Below, piece after piece: positions 1 to 5,729 of a stretch of DNA of 6,594 nucleotides. Made by a program: the position numbers and the translations under genes. Positions within the stretch are counted from its first letter, which is position 1. Every line of letters starts with the position of its first letter. This stretch comes from Flavobacteriales bacterium. Lineage in GTDB: Bacteria; Bacteroidota; Bacteroidia; Flavobacteriales_D; Parvicellaceae. The notes beneath the pieces were generated by a model that was not told where the DNA came from, made no database searches, and saw only the letters and a list, made by a program, of their open reading frames with translations. The stretch spans positions 1 through 6,594 of the forward strand of contig JALTUD010000248.1 of assembly GCA_027047735.1 (NCBI GenBank), written 5' to 3'.

Positions 1-147
1 TCAATTGATTGGAACTTAACCAATCAGGTTGGGATTCCAATTGCAGGAGGTTTGTACTTAATTCATGTTGATGTTCCGAGTATTGGTAGAGAGAAAGTAT
101 TGAAATGGTTCGGTGTGATTCGTCCTCCGGAATTGAAAAACTTCTAA
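1..147 (+). CDS. C-terminal tail of an exported/surface protein (5' truncated)
   Basis: The open frame enters from the left edge and encodes 48 residues before TAA, followed directly by a second in-frame stop, TAG. The tail reads WNLTNQVGIPIAGGLYLIHV and ends in KWFGVIRPPELKNF. The W-x-L-x-N ... G-x-x-I-x-x-G-x-Y pattern resembles the last strands of a FlgD-like Ig or similar beta-sandwich domain at the end of large secreted Bacteroidota proteins. From memory, proteins with this ending often stand just upstream of PorV/PorQ-family genes, as here, where the gap is 38 bp with no visible terminator. A role in export or the cell surface is therefore inferred from context and the short tail only. 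The rest of the protein is outside the window, so the family is not certain. Confidence 0.7.
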   Translation, partial: SIDWNLTNQVGIPIAGGLYLIHVDVPSIGREKVLKWFGVIRPPELKNF

Positions 148-185
148 TAGAATACCGGTCTAATTAATTACTAAAATTTATAAAG

Positions 186-1250
186 ATGAACATATCTAAA
201 TATATATTAAAATCATTTATCCTTGCAGGAGCTCTTACTACGGTAAGTGCTTCTTATGCGGGAAATGAAGATCGTGCCGGTTCGGCAGGAGCTTCAGAAC
301 TGTTGGTTAATCCATGGGCTAGAAGTTCGGGTTGGGCCGATGCCGGAGTATCTTCTGTAAAAGGGCTTGAAGCAATGTTTGTAAACGTGGCGGGCTTATC
401 GGGAGCGGATAAAACTGAGGTTATTTTTACACATACCAATTGGATGAGTAAATTATCCGGTATTTCTCTAAATAATTTTGGTATTGCCCAAAGAGTCGGA
501 GAAACCGCAGTGATAGGATTGTCGTTTATGAGTTTGGATTTTGGTGACATCATGCGAACAACCACAGAGTTACCGGAAGGAGGTTTGGGTGTTTTTAATC
601 CGAAATACAGTAATATTAATTTAGCCTTTGCAAAACAATTTTCAAGTTCAATATCCGGTGGATTGAATGTTAAATTGATTTCTGAAGCCATTAGCGATGT
701 TAAAGCTTCAGGAGTAGCTTTTGATGCAGGAGTTCGATATGTTACGGGAGAGAATGACAAAATCAAATTTGCCATTAGCCTTAAAAATGTTGGAGGTCCA
801 ATGACTTTCTCCGGACAGGGTTTGTTTTTAGAGATGTTGAATACGCAAACGAATACGAATATAGCAATGGTACAAAGAGTAAGTAATTTTGAATTACCTT
901 CTTTGTTATCTATTGGTGCATCTTATGATTTTATTTTTAATGAAAATCATACACTTACCGTAGCCGGTGCCTTTACTTCCAATTCATTTATGAAAGATCA
1001 GTTTAGATTGGGCGGTGAATATAAAATGAATGCTGAAAAAGCCATGTTTGCTCTACGTGCCGGTTATGCCTTTGAAAAAGGAATACTGAAAAAGGAAACC
1101 AGAACGACCAACTTAACCGGTTTCAATGCAGGCTTTTCTGTTGATTTTCCTTTCGGAAAATCTGAATCGCCAATTGGTCTTGATTATACATACCGAGCAT
1201 CTACCTTTGGTGGAATCCATACCTTGGGAGTGCGTGTCAATTTAAAATAA
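186..1250 (+). CDS. PorV/PorQ-family outer-membrane beta-barrel protein
   Basis: This complete protein has 354 residues. A signal peptide covers about residues 1-25 (basic N-region with K5 and K9, hydrophobic 10-22, likely cleavage after SYA). The mature N-terminus has the family block NPWARSSGWADAGVSS (about 43-58), followed by LEAMFVNVAGLSG, as in PorV/PorQ proteins where a conserved asparagine-rich turn precedes the barrel. The rest is a run of alternating hydrophobic strands with glycine and aromatic residues, ending in GGIHTLGVRVNLK, which fits a last barrel strand. PorV is an outer-membrane part of the type IX secretion system that carries cargo to the sortase PorU. Many Bacteroidota carry several paralogues of unknown role, so I do not assign porV itself. 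It probably shares a transcript with the gene upstream and is closed off by the hairpins downstream. Confidence 0.87.
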   Translation: MNISKYILKSFILAGALTTVSASYAGNEDRAGSAGASELLVNPWARSSGWADAGVSSVKGLEAMFVNVAGLSGADKTEVIFTHTNWMSKLSGISLNNFGIAQRVGETAVIGLSFMSLDFGDIMRTTTELPEGGLGVFNPKYSNINLAFAKQFSSSISGGLNVKLISEAISDVKASGVAFDAGVRYVTGENDKIKFAISLKNVGGPMTFSGQGLFLEMLNTQTNTNIAMVQRVSNFELPSLLSIGASYDFIFNENHTLTVAGAFTSNSFMKDQFRLGGEYKMNAEKAMFALRAGYAFEKGILKKETRTTNLTGFNAGFSVDFPFGKSESPIGLDYTYRASTFGGIHTLGVRVNLK

Positions 1251-1275
1251 AATTTACAACATAATATAATGAATG

Positions 1276-1331
1276 ATACCATTTAAACATTAAAACGATT
1301 TATAAGACTCGTTTTAATGTTTAAATGGTAT
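1276..1331. repeat. Perfect 23-bp inverted repeat (long hairpin)
   Basis: The arms at 1276-1298 and 1309-1331 are exact reverse complements over 23 bp, with a 10-nt loop (TTTATAAGAC). The left arm starts ATACCATTTAAACATT. There is no T-run directly after the right arm, so this is not a classical intrinsic terminator alone. It lies between the stop of the barrel-protein gene and the terminator-like hairpin in front of greA. It could be an mRNA 3'-end-stabilising stem, part of a two-hairpin terminator, or a protein-binding palindrome. The sequence does not decide between these. Confidence 0.9.
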
Positions 1332-1333
1332 AA

Positions 1334-1375
1334 AATGAGAGTCTGCTGTTGCAGATTCTCATTCTGTTTTTATAA
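1334..1375 (+). terminator. Hairpin with T-rich tail upstream of greA
   Basis: The stem 1335-1346 (ATGAGAGTCTGC) pairs with 1351-1362 (GCAGATTCTCAT) over 12 positions, with one G-U pair (1341/1356) and a TGTT loop. Bases 1334 and 1363 add one more A-T pair. The stem is followed by TCTGTTTTTAT. This is the expected shape of a Rho-independent terminator for the barrel-protein transcript. It ends only about 15 nt before the greA ATG, so greA would need either a promoter inside this region or readthrough. An attenuator role is therefore an alternative. Confidence 0.72.
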
Positions 1376-1388
1376 ACCTACTATAACA

Positions 1389-1862
1389 ATGAGTAAAATT
1401 AATTATTTAACAGCCGAAGGCTTACAGAAGTTAAAAGACGAAATAAAATATCTTGAAAGTGTAGAGCGACCAAAAATCTCTCAACAAATTGCCGAGGCAC
1501 GTGATAAAGGAGATTTGTCGGAGAATGCTGAGTACGATGCAGCTAAAGAAGCACAAGGAATGATGGAGGCTAAATTGGCAAAGTTAAAAAACGATTTGGC
1601 GAACTCTCGTCTTATCGACAATTCAAAAATTGACAATTCAAAAGTACTCATTTTATCCATTGTTAAAATAAAAAATATAGCCAATGGAATGGAAGTTGAA
1701 TACACCTTGGTTGCACAAAACGAAGCAGATTTGAAGCAACGTAAGATTTCTATCGACTCTCCTATCGGTAAAGGATTATTGGGTAAAAAAGTTGGAGATA
1801 TAGCTGAAATTGTTACACCGGGCGGTAAAATGAATTTTGAAATATTAAATATCAGGCGTTAA
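1389..1862 (+). CDS. greA: Transcription elongation factor GreA
   Basis: This 157-residue protein matches the usual GreA length (about 158). GreA binds stalled, backtracked RNA polymerase and stimulates cleavage of the displaced RNA 3' end, so that elongation can resume. The N-terminal coiled coil spans about residues 8-78. Its tip carries EARDKGDLSENAEYDAAKEA, with the acidic pair D42 and E45 that positions the catalytic metal. The C-terminal FKBP-like domain runs from about 82 and includes the typical DSPIGKGLLGKKVGD block (about 124-138). I chose the ATG at 1389 because MSKINYLTAEGLQKL is the normal GreA N-terminus. An in-frame ATG at 1317 would add 24 residues read through the terminator hairpin (cysteine-rich and unlike GreA) and is rejected. 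The stop codon overlaps the next start by one base (TAATG), so the two genes are translationally coupled. Confidence 0.96.
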   Translation: MSKINYLTAEGLQKLKDEIKYLESVERPKISQQIAEARDKGDLSENAEYDAAKEAQGMMEAKLAKLKNDLANSRLIDNSKIDNSKVLILSIVKIKNIANGMEVEYTLVAQNEADLKQRKISIDSPIGKGLLGKKVGDIAEIVTPGGKMNFEILNIRR

Positions 1863-2269
1863 TGGCTTCAATTTTCACAAAAATAATCAAGGGAGAAATA
1901 CCTTCTTATAAAGTTGCAGAAAACGATAAATTTTATGCTTTTCTGGACATAAACCCTTTGCAAAAAGGACATACCTTGGTCGTTCCGAAACAAGAAACGG
2001 ATTATATTTTCGATTTGGATGATAGTCTTCTGGCTGAAATGATGGTTTTTTCCAAAAAAGTAGCACAAGCTATCAAAAATGTAATTCCTTGCGATAGGGT
2101 TGGAGTTGCGGTAATAGGTCTTGAAGTCCCCCACGCTCATATTCATCTGGTGCCCATTAACGCTATGAAAGATATAAATTTTGCACAGCCCAAAAAAGAA
2201 TTTACCAAAGAACAATTTGAAGAGATAGCGTCATCTATTCATCAGTCTTTTGAGCAACTAATCCAATAG
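1862..2269 (+). CDS. HIT-family nucleotide hydrolase/transferase (HinT-like)
   Basis: This 135-residue protein has the full HIT fold. It starts SIFTKIIKGEIPSYKVAEND and has FLDINPLQKGHTLVVPK (about 27-43). The histidine triad HAHIHLVP is at about 91-98, where H95 would be the nucleophile that attacks the alpha-phosphate of a nucleotide conjugate. HinT-type proteins hydrolyse AMP-lysine-like phosphoramidates, but the physiological substrate in bacteria is poorly defined. Length and motifs are those of the small cytoplasmic HIT proteins. The start overlaps the greA stop, and from memory greA-HIT pairs recur in Flavobacteriia. The next start codon follows the stop after only 3 bp, so the importer genes probably continue the same transcript. 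Confidence 0.94.
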   Translation: MASIFTKIIKGEIPSYKVAENDKFYAFLDINPLQKGHTLVVPKQETDYIFDLDDSLLAEMMVFSKKVAQAIKNVIPCDRVGVAVIGLEVPHAHIHLVPINAMKDINFAQPKKEFTKEQFEEIASSIHQSFEQLIQ

Positions 2270-2272
2270 ATA

Positions 2273-3595
2273 ATGAGCACGATAATAAAGTATAGGGCGT
2301 TCCCCTTTTCCGCAAAAAATACATATCGCTCTCGCGAAACGTTTTTTTTGCAGAAAAGGGTCGGGCTATCACTACTCACTCTTTTGCTCTCGAACAGCGA
2401 GAGAGCAAAAGGAGTTCAAACAAGCCGTTCTATCCCTAACGCAATTTCGTTTATTGCACTTGTTTTTTTTACTGTTCTTACTTTCGTTTCTTGCCAAAAC
2501 AATGAGGCGGAAAAAGAAAATGAGCAAATTGTTCACTCTTCAAAAATAGATATTCCGGAAGCGGTAAAAATAAAATATGCAACGTGTTTTTCCTTGGTAA
2601 CGGAAGACAATGTTCGTAAAATACAGATAAAAAATCCTTTCAAAAATTACGAAACACAGCAAACCATAGTTCTGTTACCTCAAGGAAGTAGTTACCAAAA
2701 ACAACAGAGAGAAGTCGTTGTTTCTGTTCCTGTTCAATCAATCGTTCCTTTTTCAGCATCGTACATTAGTATGATAGATACATTGGGAGCATTGGAAACA
2801 GTGTTGGGAATTGACAATAAAAACTACATTTACAATCCTAAATTACAAAAGAGAATACAAGAAGGAAAGGTCAAAGAATTAGGCAATATTTCCACTCTTA
2901 ACCTCGAACAAATGGCAACACTTCATCCGCAGGTAATAGTATATACCGGATATTCAGGAGAAGACAGCAAAATTAGTCAGAAGCTTACTGAAATGGGTAT
3001 TGCTAACTTACTGAATTACGATTGGAAAGAAATTCACCCTCTCGGCAGAGCAGAGTGGATTAAGTTTTTCGGAGCCTTGTACGGAAAAGAACAAGAAGCC
3101 AATCAGATTTTTGAATATATAGAGCAAGAATATTTGAAATTAAAAGAACAACCCAAAGAATCCGAACCTCAAGTTCTTTTTAATTCGCTATACAACGGCG
3201 TTTGGTATGTGCCGGGTGGAGAAAGCTATGTTGCTCAATTAGTAGTAGATGCCGGTGGAATATATCCGTGGGCATCAAACGAATCGACAGGGAGTTTGCC
3301 ACTCTCTTTCGAAGCTATTGTGAGCGAAGCTTCAACCCCTGATGTTTGGTTGAACTCAAATTTTTCTTCCATTGATGAAATGCTTCAAGCTGACGAACGC
3401 TACAGTTTGTTTTTAAAATCTGTTGGGGATAGAATTTTCAATCAAACAAAGCGTTTGAGTCCCCAAGGAGGAAACGACTATTTTGAAACAGGTGTTCTTC
3501 GTCCTGATATTGTATTAAATGATTACATTCAAATGTTTCAAAACAAAGATTGTACAACAAGTGATTTGTATTTTTTTACTAAGCTGAAAGACTAA
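2273..3595 (+). CDS. ABC importer substrate-binding lipoprotein (FecB/BtuF-like), repeat inserted in leader
   Basis: A periplasmic binding protein of 440 residues as read. It captures an iron chelate, haem or cobalamin and delivers it to the permease encoded next; the substrate cannot be read from sequence. The Fe/B12 periplasmic-binding domain begins around residue 150 (VPVQSIVPFSASYISMIDTLGALE). It includes ISTLNLEQMATLHPQVIVYTG, the block YDWKEIHPLGRAEWIKFFG (about 249-267), PGGESYVAQLVVDAGG, and the closing GGNDYFETGVLRPDIVLND. A lipoprotein signal is visible as a hydrophobic stretch at about 57-72 ending FVSC, with C74 as the likely lipid site. A 73-residue leader is far too long: residues 8-57 are encoded by a palindromic repeat element. 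The only ATG (2273) lies before that element, 3 bp after the HIT stop. No ATG, GTG or TTG in frame lies between it and the hydrophobic core, so initiation here is uncertain. Confidence 0.88.
   Translation: MSTIIKYRAFPFSAKNTYRSRETFFLQKRVGLSLLTLLLSNSERAKGVQTSRSIPNAISFIALVFFTVLTFVSCQNNEAEKENEQIVHSSKIDIPEAVKIKYATCFSLVTEDNVRKIQIKNPFKNYETQQTIVLLPQGSSYQKQQREVVVSVPVQSIVPFSASYISMIDTLGALETVLGIDNKNYIYNPKLQKRIQEGKVKELGNISTLNLEQMATLHPQVIVYTGYSGEDSKISQKLTEMGIANLLNYDWKEIHPLGRAEWIKFFGALYGKEQEANQIFEYIEQEYLKLKEQPKESEPQVLFNSLYNGVWYVPGGESYVAQLVVDAGGIYPWASNESTGSLPLSFEAIVSEASTPDVWLNSNFSSIDEMLQADERYSLFLKSVGDRIFNQTKRLSPQGGNDYFETGVLRPDIVLNDYIQMFQNKDCTTSDLYFFTKLKD
2295..2442 (+). repeat. Palindromic repeat element, copy 1, inside the binding-protein gene
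   Basis: The element runs from GGGCGTTCCC to TATCCCTAACGC, about 148 bp. It holds two hairpins. The first pairs 2303-2319 with 2344-2360 (CCCTTTTCCGC against GCAGAAAAGGG plus an A/T run, one mismatch). The second pairs 2381-2391 with 2401-2411 (CTTTTGCTCTC against GAGAGCAAAAG, perfect). Between them is TCGGGCTATC. All these blocks recur in the same order in the reverse complement of 5552-5691. The outer ends share GCGTT in inverted orientation. There is no coding capacity of its own and no clear target duplication. It resembles, from memory, short dispersed repeats in Flavobacteriia genomes; I cannot assign a named family. Confidence 0.85.
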
Positions 3596-3597
3596 GT

Positions 3598-4611
3598 TTG
3601 AAAACCAAGAAAATATATGTGCCGATACTGTTTTTCTTATTGATTGTATTGGCTTTTTTATCCTTGTTTTTAGGGTCAACGTATATTTCTTTCTCGTCAG
3701 TAATTAAGCATCTTTTGGGAAATGAGTTGGAAAATACCTCATCGGCTTTTATACTAACCAATTTGCGATTACCACGTGTGCTAACCGCCATTTCTGCCGG
3801 TATGGGATTATCCGTTTCAGGGTTACTGATGCAGACGTATTTTAGAAACAGTTTAGCAGGACCTTCCATATTAGGAATTTCTACGGGAGCAGGTTTGGGA
3901 GTAGCGTTAGTAACGATGTCGGCTTCATTGTTTGGCGTTGATTTTTTCTTAAATGGTTATTCACTTACGATAGCATCTGTCTTGGGGTCAATTTTAGTAT
4001 TGCTGATAGTCTTATTGTTATCCTATCGAATTGGCAGTGGGGTATTGTTATTAATCGCAGGTGTTTTGTTAAGTAGTTTTATAGGAGCTTTTTTGATGAT
4101 TTTACAATATTTTACTAACCCCGAAGACGTGCAGAAATATCTATTATGGACAATGGGAAGTACAACCACAACATCTTTATTCGATGCAGTTTTATTGTTA
4201 GTTATAGTTATAGTTGGTGTTTTTTTTACGTTTTTTTTGATTCAACCGCTAAATGCGTTGATGCTCGGAGAAAAATATGCAAGTTCGCTTGGTATAGATT
4301 TAAAAAAAACAAGATTGTTGATTATTCTTATCACGGGATTGTTAACGGGAAGTATAACCGCTTTTTGCGGCCCAATTGCCTTTATAGGTTTGGCAGTGCC
4401 TCATTTTGTGCGGATGAAAAGTACTTCGGCAAATCATAATTTGGTTTTACCTTATACCGCCTTGGTTGGAGGAATAGCCATGTTAATTGCCGATGCAATA
4501 GCACAAGTTCCTTTTTATGATATACAATTACCGGTAAATGCTGTTACTTCCATTATCGCGGCACCGATTATTATTATGACCATTGTTCAATTAAAAACAG
4601 TTCGAGATTAA
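3598..4611 (+). CDS. ABC importer permease, FecCD/BtuC family
   Basis: This 337-residue integral membrane protein forms, as a dimer, the translocation channel of the importer. It has about ten hydrophobic segments, the first at about 7-26. Family blocks are NLRLPRVLTAISAGMGLSVSG (about 55-75), GPSILGISTGAGLGVAL (88-104), LGEKYASSLGIDLKKTR (about 223-239, the cytoplasmic coupling region facing the ATPase), CGPIAFIGLAVPHFVR (257-272) and LPVNAVTSIIAAPIII near the end. Length is normal for the family. The start is TTG at 3598, two bases after the binding-protein stop; it gives a basic N-terminus (KTKK) before the first membrane helix and fits translational coupling. GTG at codon 8 is a weaker alternative. 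Two 8-T tracts and one 8-A tract lie in the gene. Confidence 0.93.
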   Translation: MKTKKIYVPILFFLLIVLAFLSLFLGSTYISFSSVIKHLLGNELENTSSAFILTNLRLPRVLTAISAGMGLSVSGLLMQTYFRNSLAGPSILGISTGAGLGVALVTMSASLFGVDFFLNGYSLTIASVLGSILVLLIVLLLSYRIGSGVLLLIAGVLLSSFIGAFLMILQYFTNPEDVQKYLLWTMGSTTTTSLFDAVLLLVIVIVGVFFTFFLIQPLNALMLGEKYASSLGIDLKKTRLLIILITGLLTGSITAFCGPIAFIGLAVPHFVRMKSTSANHNLVLPYTALVGGIAMLIADAIAQVPFYDIQLPVNAVTSIIAAPIIIMTIVQLKTVRD

Positions 4612-4618
4612 TAAAACG

Positions 4619-5326
4619 ATAGTACATATCAAATCAATAAATGTAGGGTATAACAACGTAACGTTGTTGCAGAATGTTTCTACGACCATTCAGCAGGGCG
4701 AATTTATCGTCTTAATGGGAGCGAACGGAGCAGGGAAATCCACTTTATTGAAGAGCATCATGGGAGAGTTACCTTTGCAAAGCGGAGAGGTACTCCTTTT
4801 TGATAAAAAGATTTCGGAGTTTTCTGCTCAAGAAAAAGCACAAGCCGTTGCGATTGTTACGACGGAAAGAAATTTCAATCCTTATTTAACTGTTTGGGAC
4901 GTACTTTCGCTTGGGAGAGTTCCTTATCTGAATTTTTTCGCCCAACTGAGGCAAGAAGATGTTCAAATTATAGAGAGTTATGTTTCGTTATTGGGAATAG
5001 GAGACTGGTTGCAAAATAAATTCAATCGGTTGTCTGATGGACAAAAGCAAAAAGTCTTAATTGCTCGTGCCTTTATTCAAGATGCCGATTTGATTGTTTT
5101 GGACGAGCCGACAGCTCATTTGGATGTAAAGAACAGAGTAGAAGTCTTTTCTCTTTTGCAAAAATTATCTAAAGATAAAAACAAGGCAATTATCTGTGCA
5201 ACTCACGAAATAAATATCGCTTTGGATTATTCCGACAGGACGTGGATGATAGATAAACATGCTAATTTTATTGATGATAGTTCAAGCAAATTTAACCAAG
5301 AGATTGTTTATTGTAATTTGTTTTAG
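4619..5326 (+). CDS. ABC importer ATPase (FecE/BtuD-like), start codon non-canonical
   Basis: This is the cytoplasmic ATP-hydrolysing subunit of the importer. Counted from ATA at 4619 it has 235 residues. Walker A GANGAGKST is at 34-42, the signature LSDGQ at 138-142, Walker B LIVLDEPT with catalytic glutamate E163, a D-loop AHLD, and the H-loop histidine at 196 (ICATHE). The first usable common start, TTG at 4664, would remove HIKSINVGYNNVTL, which holds the first strand and the A-loop tyrosine (Y11) that stacks on adenine. The gene must therefore begin upstream. The frame is open only back to 4595 and contains no ATG, GTG or TTG there. ATA GTA CAT ATC matches an expected Met-Val-His-Ile start with ATG changed to ATA; ATT at 4607 is the other option. 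The C-terminus is somewhat short for FecE-type proteins. Confidence 0.85.
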   Translation: MVHIKSINVGYNNVTLLQNVSTTIQQGEFIVLMGANGAGKSTLLKSIMGELPLQSGEVLLFDKKISEFSAQEKAQAVAIVTTERNFNPYLTVWDVLSLGRVPYLNFFAQLRQEDVQIIESYVSLLGIGDWLQNKFNRLSDGQKQKVLIARAFIQDADLIVLDEPTAHLDVKNRVEVFSLLQKLSKDKNKAIICATHEINIALDYSDRTWMIDKHANFIDDSSSKFNQEIVYCNLF

Positions 5327-5340
5327 AAGGCTTTGATTTT

Positions 5341-5400
5341 TTCTTCGTCTGAGAAACTAAAACTCATTTTCTATGCACTCATTTCATTCGCGTTAGGGAT
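5341..5400 (+). repeat. Direct repeat unit A
   Basis: This unit aligns with 5501-5562. Shared blocks include TCGTCT, AGAA, ACTAAA, CATTTTCT, TGCACT, ATTTCA and the final GCGTTAGGGAT, with scattered substitutions and two small indels. The last 11 bp equal the terminal motif of the palindromic element, so the unit looks like flank plus terminus of an element whose body is missing. Confidence 0.7.
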
Positions 5401-5412
5401 CGTATCCCTAAC
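5392..5412. repeat. Perfect palindrome made of two facing element termini
   Basis: GTTAGGGAT (5392-5400) and ATCCCTAAC (5404-5412) are exact reverse complements separated by CGT. Each arm is the terminal motif of the palindromic element, so this looks like two termini joined head to head with everything between them lost. No T-run follows, so a terminator function is not indicated. Confidence 0.85.
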
Positions 5413-5474
5413 ACAGTTAATCTAAGCACAATAAAATGTTTTTACTATCCTTATACTTCTTTATATTTTATTTC

Positions 5475-5490
5475 CGTAGCTGGGGCTACG
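5475..5490. repeat. Small GC-rich hairpin
   Basis: CGTAGC (5475-5480) pairs with GCTACG (5485-5490) around a TGGG loop. On the minus strand the loop context reads GTAGCCCCAGCTAC. The segment directly after it, GCAAAGAAAAT (5490-5500), is the exact reverse complement of ATTTTCTTTGC (5528-5538) in repeat unit B, so this hairpin is part of the same repeat cluster. A role in transcript termination on either strand is possible but unsupported. Confidence 0.65.
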
Positions 5491-5500
5491 CAAAGAAAAT

Positions 5501-5562
5501 ATTCATCGTCTAAGAATACTAAATTCCATTTTCTTTGCACTTATTTCAACTGCGTTAGGGAT
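5501..5562 (+). repeat. Direct repeat unit B
   Basis: This is the second copy of the unit at 5341-5400. It ends in GCGTTAGGGAT, which here leads straight into the body of the inverted palindromic element. That suggests the unit is the normal left flank, or outer part, of the element, and that unit A is a remnant of another copy. Confidence 0.7.
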
Positions 5563-5691
5563 AGAAGCGGCATCCTTTTGCCCTCCCTCCTTTTGGAGGG
5601 CAAAAGATATAGCGGATAGCCCGACCATTACAGCGTTAAAAAGTAGTGTAGTACAACGAAACTGCTTTTTTATGCGGTAATGGGAACGCCC
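5552..5691 (-). repeat. Palindromic repeat element, copy 2 (inverted)
   Basis: Read on the minus strand, it runs from GGGCGTTCCC through TCGGGCTATC to TATCCCTAACGC, about 140 bp, in the same order as the copy at 2295-2442. On the + strand one hairpin pairs 5575-5586 with 5595-5606 (CTTTTGCCCTCC against GGAGGGCAAAAG, perfect 12 bp). The other pairs 5625-5634 with 5674-5683 (one mismatch) and continues with 5638-5646 against 5662-5670 (one G-U). Differences from copy 1 within the stems are compensated on the opposite arm. It contains no gene. Confidence 0.85.
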
Positions 5692-5729
5692 AAATAAGGA
5701 TTAATAAAAGGAACATTGAAAAGTAGGTT

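Noticed and set aside
254..775. Open frame of 173 codons on the minus strand inside the PorV/PorQ-family gene
   Set aside because: It lies wholly antisense to a well-supported outer-membrane protein, shows no recognisable domain, and has the composition of a shadow frame.
1317..1388. Upstream in-frame ATG that would extend GreA by 24 residues
   Set aside because: The extension is read through the terminator hairpin, is rich in cysteine and aromatic residues, and is absent from GreA proteins, whose normal N-terminus begins at 1389.
4146..4439. Overlapping + strand frame of 97 codons inside the permease gene
   Set aside because: It is a second frame of a strongly supported permease, with no domain and no start context.
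4612..4663. Treating the ATPase gene as a pseudogene
   Set aside because: All catalytic motifs are intact and the frame has no internal stop. Only the start codon is non-canonical, and rare starts or a sequencing error remain possible.
2295..5691. Composite transposon carrying the importer
   Set aside because: There is no transposase or integrase gene between or next to the repeats, and I saw no target duplications at the ends. Only a non-autonomous repeat pair can be supported.
5341..5691. CRISPR array
   Set aside because: There are only two imperfect direct units of about 60 bp with unrelated spacing and no cas genes. The pattern fits dispersed palindromic repeats.
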